This document shows positions 9,058 to 17,880 of a stretch of DNA of 64,000 nt, one piece after another (positions within the stretch are counted from its first letter, which is position 1; each line of letters begins with the position of its first letter). The notes beneath the pieces are model-generated. The model was not told where the DNA came from. It worked only from the letters and a program-made list of their open reading frames with translations, and ran no database searches. The position numbers and the translations under genes were made by a program. The DNA lies in contig NZ_JACBXQ010000002.1 of the NCBI RefSeq assembly GCF_015863205.1, positions 372,001-436,000 on the forward strand, in the 5' to 3' direction. The DNA comes from Facklamia lactis (GTDB lineage Bacteria > Bacillota > Bacilli > Lactobacillales > Aerococcaceae).

Positions 9058-9149
9058 AACTACCAAGTTTTAAATATTTTGACTCCCGATTTTTAAAGAT
9101 CGTAACTACCAAGTTTTAAATGTTTTAACTACCAAATTTCTATTATTTT
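9058..9149. repeat. Four tandem 23-bp repeats upstream of the DUF4143 ATPase
   Basis: Units start at 9058, 9081, 9104 and 9127. Units 1, 3 and 4 begin AACTACCAA(G/A)TTT; unit 2 is degenerate (GACTCCCGATTTTTAAAG). The 23-bp period equals about two helical turns, so repeats face the same side of DNA, as expected of an operator array. They sit exactly where the promoter of the ATPase gene should be. Confidence 0.75.
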
Positions 9150-9197
9150 GAATTCAGAATTACACATATTATAAATCTAGTGTTTATGAGGAAACTC

Positions 9198-9289
9198 TGC
9201 TCCTATCGCCGAAGACCAACTGTGCTCTATATTCAACTAATGCTTACACTTGTTTCATTAAAAGGATACATGTTTCCACATGTGTCGTG
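9198..9289. repeat. Dispersed intergenic repeat, copy 2
   Basis: Begins GCTCCTATCGCCGAAGACCA and matches 1863-1956 over its length. It ends in CCACATGTGTCGT, a motif that recurs in part at 7634-7646 (CACATGTGTCGT) and 4937-4949 (ACATGTGTAGT), suggesting a wider family of partial copies. Confidence 0.6.
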
Positions 9290-9360
9290 AGTTAAGGTTC
9301 TTTATTGGAATTTATATTGAGCACTCAATATGATACCAATACCTCTTATGGTACAAATAG

Positions 9361-9672
9361 TTACTTAGGTTTCTCATAAAATTCCTCAGTTATATTTTTA
9401 TCTATATTTGAAATTAATTCTAATGAATCATTAACAATAAATTCTAACATTTTAATTTGAATTGCTCTATCAATGGTGTAGTCAAGTGTGAGAAAACTAG
9501 TGGTTGTACTTAACAAAAAGATTAAAAGTAATTGTAAGGGACGGCTAAGTCCATAATCATTTAGACCAAATATAATCTTATCATTTAATGCTCAATGTCC
9601 TATTGGAAAGTGTAAGCCATTATGGTTACTCTCCTTATTTTCGTGGTTGTTAATTTGGATTGAGTGTTCCAT
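9361..9672 (-). pseudogene. Hypothetical protein with an in-frame stop
   Basis: From ATG 9672 the minus strand reads MEHSIQINNHENKESNHNGL, a TGA at 9592-9594, then ALNDKIIFGLNDYGLSRPLQ, a hydrophobic stretch and IDRAIQIKMLEFIVNDSLEL up to a TAA at 9361. The continuous coding look on both sides of the TGA argues for one gene with a nonsense mutation. No family was recognised, and no clear ribosome site precedes it. Confidence 0.35.
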
Positions 9673-9799
9673 AATCGGCTATTTTTTTGTAGCAGAATGT
9701 CTAGCTTATTTTACAATTCAAGAAAAAATGGCTACATCTTTGGAATTCCATTATTTATGACATATATAATCATTATAATTAATTCTATGGTTAATATGA

Positions 9800-10129
9800 C
9801 TAATAAAAATAGAAAGAATATTTAAACATTATCTTAAAGTTCTTTTTTACATTTTCTGTTAAAACTTCCTTTTTTATGTATTCAATATTTTTCTTTAATG
9901 GTAATTCTTCCTCTTTATTTATTTCATCTTCCTTACTTAATACTAATTCATCTAAAGTTATAGAAAATAAATTACTAATATCAACTAACCTTTCAAGTTC
10001 TGGTGTAGTATCTCCAACTTCCCATTTTGAAATTGTTTGTCTTGATACATTTAATTTTTCTGCTAAATCTTCTTGTGAATACCCATTTTCTTTTCTTAAT
10101 TTATATAATTTTTCATTAAATTGAATCAT
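9800..10129 (-). CDS. XRE-family HTH regulator, tail frameshifted
   Basis: 109 residues. Residues 1-60 are a clear HTH ([41 protein letters not shown]). The last nine residues, MFKYSFYFY, are probably out of frame: a neighbouring frame continues [20 protein letters not shown] to a stop at 9732, a typical C-terminal membrane segment for this type of regulator. A small indel near 9815 would restore it. The gene overlaps the CPBP protease gene by 14 bp, so the two are co-transcribed and translationally coupled. Confidence 0.75.
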   Translation of the reverse strand: MIQFNEKLYKLRKENGYSQEDLAEKLNVSRQTISKWEVGDTTPELERLVDISNLFSITLDELVLSKEDEINKEEELPLKKNIEYIKKEVLTENVKKNFKIMFKYSFYFY

Positions 10130-10982
10130 TTAACTTACCCTTCTTTAAATCAAACCTTCTAAAATTTAAATATAGCAGCAACATTAAAATTGGAATTAAT
10201 AATACGCTTCCTTCTATACCATAATTTCCACCTGTTATAATATTATTTTCAATTATATTTCCATACTTAATTAGTCCACTACTAGGTTGAATCCCACTAA
10301 TTGGAGTCCCACAAATAACCCCAAGGCTATAATTCCATCCAATATGTAGTCCAATGGACGGTAGTAAGCGTCTTTCTCCTTCATTTATCATCGTAAATAT
10401 AAAAGAAATTAATATTAGGTTGATTATGATAACTAAAACTTCAAGGGTAAAGATATTATCAATTGTTAAAATATGGGGAAGTGTGAAAAATATTGTATTT
10501 AAAATAAGGGCAATTGTATAATTACTATGCTCTTTTATTCTATTGTGTAAATACCCCCTGATTAATAATTCTTCAGAAGACCCTTGAATAAAATATGCTA
10601 TAGCTGAAGCTATTATATATTTTAAATCTATTTTATTAAATCCTTTAAAATCATAAACCTTGCATAAAGATAAAAAAATTAGTGTTATTAATGGTAAAAA
10701 TATTCCTAAAATTAAATACTTAAAACAAATCTTATAATCTTTTATAAAATTAATTCCGAATTCTCTTAAATTTCTTTTTTCTAACTTTACCACTATATAA
10801 AGTAAAATAATAAAAATAATAAATGACCCTAAAAATAATAAATTAAAATATTTACTAGTTTCATCAAGTACAAGATAACGACTTAAAAATAGAACTAAAA
10901 ATTGCATTAAGGGTTTTCCGACCATAAAAATAATCAAAAATCTAAATAAATAAACTAATGACTTGTTTTTCAACTTTTCCAT
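10116..10982 (-). CDS. CPBP family intramembrane metalloprotease (Abi family)
   Basis: 288 residues with about eight membrane segments. The CPBP motifs are present: [11 protein letters not shown] (EExxxR, about residues 136-146), the second-motif helix with His (FFTLPHILT) and the third with LHIGWN. Such proteases process or protect against peptides; in Lactobacillales they are often bacteriocin self-immunity proteins. Good context: it shares an overlapping operon with an HTH gene. Very AT-rich codon use suggests recent acquisition or drift. No bacteriocin gene is seen nearby. Confidence 0.82.
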   Translation of the reverse strand: MEKLKNKSLVYLFRFLIIFMVGKPLMQFLVLFLSRYLVLDETSKYFNLLFLGSFIIFIILLYIVVKLEKRNLREFGINFIKDYKICFKYLILGIFLPLITLIFLSLCKVYDFKGFNKIDLKYIIASAIAYFIQGSSEELLIRGYLHNRIKEHSNYTIALILNTIFFTLPHILTIDNIFTLEVLVIIINLILISFIFTMINEGERRLLPSIGLHIGWNYSLGVICGTPISGIQPSSGLIKYGNIIENNIITGGNYGIEGSVLLIPILMLLLYLNFRRFDLKKGKLNDSI

Positions 10983-11086
10983 TTTACACCACCTTAAATA
11001 TTATGTTTTTATCTTATTAAAGGTGTGTAATTGGCTCCACCAATTGAATCTAACATTTTGTCAACTAAAGATAACAATTATGTAAT

Positions 11087-11213
11087 TTAAGTTTTAATGA
11101 CTTCATAAATGATCTCTTCATCCTTAATATCCTTATGATAAAACTCTGTAATGACGAATCTATCCTCTACATTTAAATTATCCCATGCTGGTTTAAACCA
11201 ATTTTTATTGAAA
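11087..11213 (-). pseudogene. Short coding remnant, unidentified
   Basis: The minus strand reads FNKNWFKPAWDNLNVEDRFV then ITEFYHKDIKDEEIIYEV to a TAA at 11087. The composition is protein-like but there is no start codon and no intact length. It faintly resembles the C-terminus of phage ArpU/sigma-like regulators, but this is a guess. The rest of the gap 10983-11334 shows nothing recognisable. Confidence 0.25.
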
Positions 11214-11334
11214 TTTCATACTATTTAAAAGACATTAGTACAACAGTCTCAACATGTCATGTTGGCCACGTATAAATTGATAATTATGTGCTTGAAGTGT
11301 GGTTTAGATGATAAATAAAAAACAGTAATTACTA

Positions 11335-11943
11335 TTAGCAATTACCGTTTCGAGATTCGATGGGACAATAATTATATTTAGAAGTATCATCACTATTATA
11401 ATGCTGACTATCGTAACCTAAGTGATAATGATCAATGAGTAACGGGTACAGTATATTATCTACTTTTCCACAAATCACTCTGACAGATCCATTTAACCCG
11501 ATTTGGTATAAATCCAAATCTTCTAGCTGTCCGGTTTGGTATTCGATGGATTCACTTTCATCTTTTCCCATTTTTGAATCTGTTTGAGAACTTTCTGTAG
11601 CACTACTGAATATCTCAGAATGTATTGTTTTAATAAAACTTATATATTTATTTCTTGCCTCTTCGGTTCTTTTTCCCTTTAGTTCATTAATCGAGTGACA
11701 ATGGCCAAACCGTCTATCTCCCCAATTCTCATATACATATGGAATCAATTCATACATTATATAAATGAAATTATTTACAAACTCATTTTCATCCTTTGTA
11801 AAAGTTGTAAAATCTTTAATTTTAAATCCTTTTATCCAATTAGGGTAAGAAAAAGAAATAATAACATCTTGTTTATGAAGAGGAGTTTTGGTTAATTTAA
11901 TATTCTTTTGTGGTTTTTTATTATTCTTTACTCGTTTTGCCAA
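11335..11943 (-). CDS. Unknown protein coupled to a Panacea antitoxin (candidate toxin)
   Basis: 202 residues; no family recognised. It starts at TTG 11943, directly after the TAA of the Panacea gene (no gap), with GGAAGA upstream. The N-terminus is strongly basic (MAKRVKNNKKPQKNIKLTK). The centre has GHCHSINELKG, and near the C-terminus the strand-rich GSVRVICGKVDNILYPLLID precedes HYHLGYDSQHYN, a cluster of His/Tyr/Asp that could be a catalytic or RNA-binding site. Panacea antitoxins are known to pair with many unrelated toxins encoded next to them, so position makes this the toxin candidate; activity is inferred only. Confidence 0.6.
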   Translation of the reverse strand: MAKRVKNNKKPQKNIKLTKTPLHKQDVIISFSYPNWIKGFKIKDFTTFTKDENEFVNNFIYIMYELIPYVYENWGDRRFGHCHSINELKGKRTEEARNKYISFIKTIHSEIFSSATESSQTDSKMGKDESESIEYQTGQLEDLDLYQIGLNGSVRVICGKVDNILYPLLIDHYHLGYDSQHYNSDDTSKYNYCPIESRNGNC

Positions 11944-12402
11944 TTATTCATCTTCCATTTGTTCCAAATAATAAGAAAAAATTGTCTCATCTTTGATTGA
12001 ATCGTATCCATTATCTAAAGGTTTCAATTCGCCTCTAGCTTCTCGCCATGGTTCTTCTTGATGAGTAATACTCTCAAGTTCATTAGCACTGTAATCTCCG
12101 TATACATCCCAAACTTGCTGAAACACGTCCAGCATATCCTCTGTATATAAATTCTCATCAGTGTCTTGTTTGGGTACATTATGATATCCATACTCTCTAT
12201 ATTCATTATAAATTGAATATATCACTGGGCCATGTACCCAAGCTTTAATTTTTTCATCAAATAACCTATTATTTATTCCCTCAACTGTTTCGTTCATTAA
12301 AGTAAGGTACCATGAATAAGCATAATAAACTAGCTTTTGGATTTTTTTGGGTGACATCGATTCTTTGCTTAAAAACCATTTCGCTACATCTACTGCTTCC
12401 AT
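11944..12402 (-). CDS. Panacea domain (SocA-like, DUF4065) antitoxin
   Basis: 152 residues covering the whole Panacea domain: VAKWFLSKESMSPKKIQKLVYYAYSW at the start, the conserved FDEKIKAWVHGPVIYSIYNEYR block (about 48-70), and the helix NELESITHQEEPWREARG near the end. These residues are the family hallmarks (K-L-YY..W, AW.hGPV, s.T H...PW..A). Panacea proteins act as hyperpromiscuous antitoxins or proteolytic adaptors (SocA). The gene directly precedes an uncharacterised 202-residue gene and lies just outside the recombinase end of the phage-like element, a classic place for a toxin-antitoxin pair. Confidence 0.85.
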   Translation of the reverse strand: MEAVDVAKWFLSKESMSPKKIQKLVYYAYSWYLTLMNETVEGINNRLFDEKIKAWVHGPVIYSIYNEYREYGYHNVPKQDTDENLYTEDMLDVFQQVWDVYGDYSANELESITHQEEPWREARGELKPLDNGYDSIKDETIFSYYLEQMEDE

Positions 12403-12479
12403 AACATCTACCCCCTTTTTGTATCTATATTAAATATATCATAACCAATTCCTAAATTACAGTACTTTATAGCCCTGAA

Positions 12480-12520
12480 AGACAGAGATCTATGCTTCAC
12501 CGCCGCATAATTCTCTGTCT
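12480..12520 (-). terminator. Hairpin after the recombinase operon
   Basis: AGACAGAGA (12480-12488) pairs with TCTCTGTCT (12512-12520) across a 23-base loop, directly after the recombinase stop at 12524. The T-run is short, so it is a weak terminator. This gap should also contain or adjoin the left attachment site, which I could not pinpoint. Confidence 0.45.
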
Positions 12521-12523
12521 ATC

Positions 12524-14089
12524 TTATTTTTCTATGGTAATGGCATCTCCAGTTTTCAATTCAACTTCGATGACTTTATCTTTAATGACTATGCCAGCTA
12601 CCAATCGGTTAACTAAACTCTCATCATAATCTTCAAGTTGAATATGTTGGGTTTTTAGAAAGGCTTTAATGTCAGATAGTCGTCTACGTTTTTCTTCATT
12701 AGTGGCATTGATAATTAATAACTCCTGTTTCTTTTCTCTCAACTGAAATATCTTTTCTGCAATCCGTTCGTAGTCATCTTTTTGATTCGCAAACTGATAC
12801 AATTTCTTCTGCAGGTCGTGGAGTTGATCATCCACTTCCTCCACTGTCTCATCATATTTGTTGTTAAGAACTCCTGTAATATTTTCCTTCAAGACTTTCA
12901 AGTAGTCACTCTTATTTCCTATGAACTCATTAATCGCCTCTAATATTGCTTCATGAAGGAGATCTTCCTTAACCGTTCTCGCCTGACATTGCATATGGTC
13001 AGTAAGGCGAGTCACACACCGCCAGACAGTCGCTTTACTTCCTCGACTGTTCCATTTTACTCGTCTAAAAATATCCCCACAGTGTTCACAAATTACTTTG
13101 CCTGATAAGGCATACTTTCCTTGGTACACTCGCTTCTGTTTTCGTTTGCCTGAATATAAGTTACTTCTTCTAGCCTTTTCTTGTTGAGCCAAATGAAAGG
13201 TTTCTTTGGAAACAATTGGCTCATGGTTGTCTTCGATATAATACTGTGGGACTGTCCCGTCATTTTCCACCCGCGTTTTGGTGAGGAAGTCCACAGTATA
13301 GGTTTTTTGAAGTAAGGCATCTCCCATATATTTTTCATTGCTAATAATGCGGTTAATACTATCTCCCGACCATTTTAGTTTGCCGGATCCCGTTGGGATT
13401 TTGTCGTTCATCAAGCCTCGTGCAATTCGTCCCGTCCCTTTCCCCTCAAGGTATTCTTTAAAGATGCGCCTGACCACCTTTGCCTGTTCCTGATTAATGA
13501 TTAACGTACCTTCATCATCGGAATCATAGCCTAAGAACCGGGTTGTATTAAATTTCACCTGACCTTGTTGATATCGATATTGTAATCCTAACTTGATATT
13601 TTTACTCATGGATTCACTTTCTTGCTGAGCAAGAGATGCCATGATGGTAATCAGAACTTCACCTTTTGAATCCAAAGTGTTAATGTTTTCTTTCTCAAAG
13701 TACACTGCTACATTCTTTGCTTTTAGCTGTCTAATATATTTTAGACAATCTAAGGTATTTCTAGCAAATCTTGAAATTGATTTCGTGATAATCAAATCAA
13801 TATTGCCTGTCAAACACTCATCTATCATCCGGTTAAATTCGCGCCGGTTCTTAGTATTAGTCCCTGAAATACCTTCATCCGCATAAATATCAACTAATCG
13901 CCAGTCAGGATTTTTGTTAATATAATTCGTATAGTGACTAACCTGGGTCTCGAAACTTCCAGCTTGTTCTTCACTTTCTGTAGATACTCGACAGTAAGCG
14001 GCGACTCTCAATTTTGGATGTTCTTTATCTAATACACCCTCTCGTATTTTTTTACGAGCTGGAATTACCATAACTCTTTTATCTTTCAT
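12524..14089 (-). CDS. Large serine recombinase 1
   Basis: 521 residues. The catalytic resolvase domain begins at about residue 27 with [15 protein letters not shown] (nucleophile Ser36) and includes [10 protein letters not shown] and the conserved Arg residues. The recombinase domain, the zinc ribbon ([10 protein letters not shown]...WRC...CQA, about 333-370) and a C-terminal coiled coil follow. It catalyses site-specific integration or excision without host factors. It overlaps the short recombinase-like gene by 4 bp (ATGA), forming a three-gene operon at the left end of the phage-like element. Confidence 0.93.
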   Translation of the reverse strand: MKDKRVMVIPARKKIREGVLDKEHPKLRVAAYCRVSTESEEQAGSFETQVSHYTNYINKNPDWRLVDIYADEGISGTNTKNRREFNRMIDECLTGNIDLIITKSISRFARNTLDCLKYIRQLKAKNVAVYFEKENINTLDSKGEVLITIMASLAQQESESMSKNIKLGLQYRYQQGQVKFNTTRFLGYDSDDEGTLIINQEQAKVVRRIFKEYLEGKGTGRIARGLMNDKIPTGSGKLKWSGDSINRIISNEKYMGDALLQKTYTVDFLTKTRVENDGTVPQYYIEDNHEPIVSKETFHLAQQEKARRSNLYSGKRKQKRVYQGKYALSGKVICEHCGDIFRRVKWNSRGSKATVWRCVTRLTDHMQCQARTVKEDLLHEAILEAINEFIGNKSDYLKVLKENITGVLNNKYDETVEEVDDQLHDLQKKLYQFANQKDDYERIAEKIFQLREKKQELLIINATNEEKRRRLSDIKAFLKTQHIQLEDYDESLVNRLVAGIVIKDKVIEVELKTGDAITIEK

Positions 14090-14493
14090 ACTTCCACCTC
14101 TATGCTTTCATACAGCACCGATGCCTTTCGTAGTGGGTCTCGTGGTAATTTGGCTTTTTCCTTCCAACAAAATTTAGTGGGGATAGAAATTCTAAGGGGC
14201 TTACACTCAAAGTTTCGTCCTAGCTTATTTTTTCGTTTTTTACGTTCTTGTTGAACTTGCTCGTATAGTTCTATTGAAACAATTGCCGGATAGAAATCTG
14301 TTCCCATATATATAGGATTTTCCAGAATCCTACCGATAAATCCATGGGTTTTATTGAGACCCGCTTCTTCACCCACTTTAACCAAAGACTTTCCAGTTAA
14401 ATATATTTCAAATAAATCCCTAATTATTCTAGCTTCGTTTTCATCGACTGTTATTTCACCATGTTTTATCTGATATCCGTAATAAGTTTTCAT
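14086..14493 (-). CDS. Short recombinase-domain protein lacking a catalytic domain
   Basis: 135 residues corresponding only to the central recombinase (DNA-binding) domain: [40 protein letters not shown] and [20 protein letters not shown]. It has no YCRVS motif, no catalytic Ser and no coiled coil, so it cannot recombine DNA alone. It overlaps both flanking large recombinases by 4 bp (ATGA at each end), so its small size looks selected rather than accidental. It probably acts as a DNA-binding partner or directionality factor; this is inferred. Confidence 0.8.
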   Translation of the reverse strand: MKTYYGYQIKHGEITVDENEARIIRDLFEIYLTGKSLVKVGEEAGLNKTHGFIGRILENPIYMGTDFYPAIVSIELYEQVQQERKKRKNKLGRNFECKPLRISIPTKFCWKEKAKLPRDPLRKASVLYESIEVEV

Positions 14494-16037
14494 TTGCTAC
14501 TCCTTTCCGTAAATCTTAAACCACATTTTAGATAAAAATGAAAGGTTTCTCGATTCTCTACTTTTACCCTTTCTAAGAATTCACTTAATACATTATCCTC
14601 ATGCTCATTAAATGGATTCCTTCGTTTCAATAATTGATTCAGTTTCTTTAATTCTTGAAATCGAATTAATTTATTTTCATCTTCCTCAAGAACAGTTCGT
14701 TTCTCGTTCAACAGATTCTTCTTTTCCTGTTCCATTCGGTTCAAGTGCTGATGATAAAATTCAACATCTATCAACCCACTACTATTAAGTTCCGTAAGTG
14801 TTTGGATGTTATTCTGACAATCCATAATTCTTTCCTCTACAAGATTCAATCGGTTTTGAGTGACAAAAGATGTTTCACTAAAAGCGTCAATCGTTTCTTC
14901 AATAAGTTCTTCTCTAGCAAATATTAGCTTGTTTATCATGGTCATGAATGCCGCTTGAATGTCAGTTTCCTTTATAAATTTCATCGGGCATTGTTCCTTG
15001 TTACTGATATGCGTAGGACAGCACCAAGCTATGTAATTGCTTTGATTAGTGGAATAGTGAATTCTCCTTTTATAATTACTTCCACAATGACCGCATATTA
15101 TTTTCTTCGTTAAGGGGTAGACAGTATTGCCTCGACTTACTTTGGTTTCACTTCGATTACTGAGTAAATCCTTAACTTTTTCAAAGTCTTCTCTTGAAAT
15201 AATAGCCTCATGATTATCTGGAATGTATAACATATCAACGTCACCGTCGTTAACATGACGCTGAAATTCCGAGTCAGTGTATGTTTTTTGATACAAAAAA
15301 TCTCCGACATACCGTTCATTTGTCAAAATATACAAAATCGTACTATCTCGCCATATCTCTTTCCTAGGCGGAGTTATATCTTTAGAGTTGAGCTTATTGG
15401 CAATGCGATAAGTCCCTTCCCCAGCCAGATAGCTTTCAAAAATATCTTGAATAATCCTTGCTTCATTTTCATCTATTTCTAGATTATTATTTATAACTTT
15501 ATAACCATATGGTGCACTAATGTGTCGATAGGAATTATTCTCAACGCGCTTTCTCAGTGACCACTTGATATTTTCGGATATTGTTCGTGATTCATTCTCC
15601 GCTAAGATACTCATTGAGGATAGTAATAATTCACCATCCATCTGTTGTGTATTCAAGTTTTCTTTATCAAAATAAATAGCTATTTTTAACGCACTTAATT
15701 CTCTGACTACGGTTAAACATTCCAAGATGTTTCTTGAAAATCGTGAAATGGATTTTATCAACACAAGGTCAATCTTTAATTGCTTGCAATCATCAATTAG
15801 AGATTGTAGATCTGGCCGTTTCTCCATATTCGTTCCGGTAATACCATCATCCGAATAGATCCCTACTTTATCCCATTCTGGATGAGAATCAATGAGTTGA
15901 TCATAATGCGCCACTTGACTTTCTAAAGAACCTAATTGTTCTTCGCTATCCGTTGACACTCTACAGTAAGCTGCTACACGAGTTCGATTATTATTTAACG
16001 GTTGCTGCATCGCTTCTATTTTTGTTACTTTCTTCAT
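14490..16037 (-). CDS. Large serine recombinase 2
   Basis: 515 residues from ATG 16037, chosen over upstream starts because GGAGGTGAG precedes it. Catalytic domain: [20 protein letters not shown] (Ser28), ISRFSRNILE. The zinc ribbon is CGHCGSNYKRR...WCCPTH...CPM, followed by a long coiled coil (EERIMDCQNNIQTLTELN onward). It is clearly distinct from recombinase 1 (different linker and tail), so the pair may need each other, as in other elements carrying two or three adjacent serine recombinases. It is the first gene of the recombinase operon. Confidence 0.93.
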   Translation of the reverse strand: MKKVTKIEAMQQPLNNNRTRVAAYCRVSTDSEEQLGSLESQVAHYDQLIDSHPEWDKVGIYSDDGITGTNMEKRPDLQSLIDDCKQLKIDLVLIKSISRFSRNILECLTVVRELSALKIAIYFDKENLNTQQMDGELLLSSMSILAENESRTISENIKWSLRKRVENNSYRHISAPYGYKVINNNLEIDENEARIIQDIFESYLAGEGTYRIANKLNSKDITPPRKEIWRDSTILYILTNERYVGDFLYQKTYTDSEFQRHVNDGDVDMLYIPDNHEAIISREDFEKVKDLLSNRSETKVSRGNTVYPLTKKIICGHCGSNYKRRIHYSTNQSNYIAWCCPTHISNKEQCPMKFIKETDIQAAFMTMINKLIFAREELIEETIDAFSETSFVTQNRLNLVEERIMDCQNNIQTLTELNSSGLIDVEFYHQHLNRMEQEKKNLLNEKRTVLEEDENKLIRFQELKKLNQLLKRRNPFNEHEDNVLSEFLERVKVENRETFHFYLKCGLRFTERSSK

Positions 16038-16094
16038 AATCTCACCTCCTTCGGCAGTCACATATTACCTCTGAAACCTTATAATATCAACGTT

Positions 16095-16268
16095 TTAGGC
16101 CAGTAAATCCTTTAAGTATGGATTGAATTTTTCTAAGTTTAATTGATGTATTTCCGCCTTTTCCTCCTCGGTGATTAGACCGACTTCCTTTAATTCATTT
16201 AAGGCTTGTTCAGCCAGAAAATAATCTATTTCACCATAAAATTGTGATGTTGTTATTTTGTCTTTCAT
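16095..16268 (-). CDS. Small SHOCT-like protein
   Basis: 57 residues from ATG 16268, with AGGAGGAGAACG just upstream. The sequence runs MKDKITTSQFYGEIDYFLAE, QALNELKEVGLITEEEKAEI, then HQLNLEKFNPYLKDLLA. The L..L...GLITEEE..eI pattern is that of SHOCT (short C-terminal) domains, which are oligomerising helices. Such small genes are frequent next to recombinase genes of phage-like elements. It lies 57 bp upstream of recombinase 2 and after the endolysin terminator, so it probably belongs to the recombinase transcription unit. Confidence 0.7.
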   Translation of the reverse strand: MKDKITTSQFYGEIDYFLAEQALNELKEVGLITEEEKAEIHQLNLEKFNPYLKDLLA

Positions 16269-16338
16269 CGTTCTCCTCCTTATTGCTTTATCGCCAAAAT
16301 AGAGGTGAGTTCTTTTGTAAGTTAGTCTCCCTCTTACT

Positions 16339-16369
16339 ATTAGCCAGGAGAATGAATGAATTCGGACGG
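16339..16369 (-). repeat. Repeat copy 2: CCGTCCGAATT...TGGCTAATA
   Basis: On the minus strand CCGTCCGAATT is followed about 12 bases later by TGGCTAATA. The same pair of blocks in the same order and orientation occurs at 37839-37870, just after the sigma-like gene. Here it lies downstream of the endolysin terminator and leads into an open frame (DRPNSFILLANSK... up to a TAA near 16287) just before the SHOCT gene. Confidence 0.55.
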
Positions 16370-16385
16370 TCTAAAAAATTTAGGC

Positions 16386-16423
16386 AAAAAAATAGACCTA
16401 CCAGCACAGAATGCTAGTAGGTC
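16386..16423 (-). terminator. Strong terminator after the lysis genes
   Basis: GACCTACTAGCA pairs with TGCTGGTAGGTC around a short loop on the minus strand, followed by TATTTTTTT. It lies 7 bases after the endolysin stop and closes the head-lysis operon. Confidence 0.85.
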
Positions 16424-16429
16424 ATCTTA

Positions 16430-17872
16430 TTATTTCTCTTTCATGGTTACTAAATATATTACGCCATCTACTTCGACTTCACCTTCTCCTTTTCTTGGTT
16501 GAGGCTGCTCACCACCTGCTGCTTGTTCAGAAGACAATGTAATTAGGTCTTTATCATTTTTTAACTTCTCATTTACTGCTTTTTGTATCAGTTCTGGATC
16601 ATGCCCCAGTGAACGAATGCTTTGAATTCTCTCTTGACCGTCTCCATGCTTTCCGGAAATAATTTCACCAACTAACTGCTCCTTTGTAATGGGTTGGATT
16701 TGACGGTTCACTTCTTTTTGAACTTTTACCGCATCATAGCCGGCTTGTTCTAATCGTTGTGTCCGAGCATTTCCATTTCCCCATTTTCCTTGAATCACTT
16801 CACGTGCTACTTCTTGAATAGGAAGTCCTCTGTTGGATGTCACAAAACCATAACGCGGTCTTGCATAGCCCTGAATGGTACTAGAATACTTATGATAGCT
16901 TCTTCTGGCTACTTGCGAAACACCATTAATAATCGCATTCCCCTCTATTGTATTGATGTTATTTCCAGATACCGATTCTACCAGCCCAATGTGTTGTGCC
17001 CAGTCAGTTCGTAGATGATCCCATCTAAAAATAACGATATCACCTGGCAAAGGTAAGTATGTGTTCTCAGAAGATTTAAGTTGATACCAGATCCCTTTTT
17101 GTTTAAAGATATTTTTATGACGTTCGACCCCACACTCCCGCCCAATTAAGTCTGTTGCCCCTGCTTCATCGGATATAACCGTTATAAAGCCATCACACCA
17201 ATCATCGGTATATTTTACAGGATAGCCCACTGGTAATGGCTTCACCTGATTATAACGGTCAATTAAATTTTTATGGTTAGTTGATTGTTTAGTCATACCA
17301 AGGTATTTTTTTGCTACTTGTATTATATTATATGCACTTACAGGCATCTGCATTCCTCCTTCATCTAATATATCCAACGCCCCTGAATTTGCTGCGTTAA
17401 TTGCTTTTCTTCTAGCAATCATTAGTTTTAAGTAATTCTTATAGCCAATCGCTGCATAATCATATTTTGCACCGCCCACCTTAAATAGACCTTTAACAGC
17501 TACTTCAAACTCTCTTTGACCACTCACGTTATAAATTCCTCCAGGACGTAATAAGTAGGTCCAATCATCAACAAAGTCCTCTAACGAATGATATCGATAA
17601 TAATACCCCCCTTCTCTATCCGGTCGCTTACTTCCTTTGGTCACAGTAATCCCTGAAGGTCTCACTACAACATCTAAACTTTCTTCATTAAAAGGCATAC
17701 TCATACCCGATAAGTTATTATTTTGAATCGCAACCGGACTCTTGCCCCACATACTTTCAACATGTAGTTGTGTAATTAATAAGGAAGGTAATATTAAGTA
17801 AGTTTTTGATTTGTCTAATATAAGCTGAATAACCTCTAGCGCGAAGGTAGCACCTTGATAATTTAATTCCAT
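16430..17872 (-). CDS. Phage endolysin: glucosaminidase + CHAP + two CW_7 repeats
   Basis: 480 residues. Residues 1-165 form a glucosaminidase-type (GH73) domain (LLITQLHVESMWGKSP, candidate acid Glu39; YYYRYHSLEDFVDDW). Residues 175-345 are a CHAP domain with catalytic Cys226 (DDWCDGF) and His294 (AQHIGLVES). Residues 352-391 and 398-436 are two CW_7/CPL-7-like wall-binding repeats (EVAREVIQGKWGNGNARTQR; VGEIISGKHGDGQERIQSIR). It has no signal peptide, so export should rely on the holin gene 8 bp upstream. The two-enzyme layout cuts both glycan and peptide of peptidoglycan. It is the last gene of the late operon. Confidence 0.9.
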   Translation of the reverse strand: MELNYQGATFALEVIQLILDKSKTYLILPSLLITQLHVESMWGKSPVAIQNNNLSGMSMPFNEESLDVVVRPSGITVTKGSKRPDREGGYYYRYHSLEDFVDDWTYLLRPGGIYNVSGQREFEVAVKGLFKVGGAKYDYAAIGYKNYLKLMIARRKAINAANSGALDILDEGGMQMPVSAYNIIQVAKKYLGMTKQSTNHKNLIDRYNQVKPLPVGYPVKYTDDWCDGFITVISDEAGATDLIGRECGVERHKNIFKQKGIWYQLKSSENTYLPLPGDIVIFRWDHLRTDWAQHIGLVESVSGNNINTIEGNAIINGVSQVARRSYHKYSSTIQGYARPRYGFVTSNRGLPIQEVAREVIQGKWGNGNARTQRLEQAGYDAVKVQKEVNRQIQPITKEQLVGEIISGKHGDGQERIQSIRSLGHDPELIQKAVNEKLKNDKDLITLSSEQAAGGEQPQPRKGEGEVEVDGVIYLVTMKEK

Positions 17873-17880
17873 AATTCCTC

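Noticed and set aside
9058-9149. Tandem 23-bp repeats as a CRISPR array
   Set aside because: Units are contiguous with no unique spacers and no cas genes are near.
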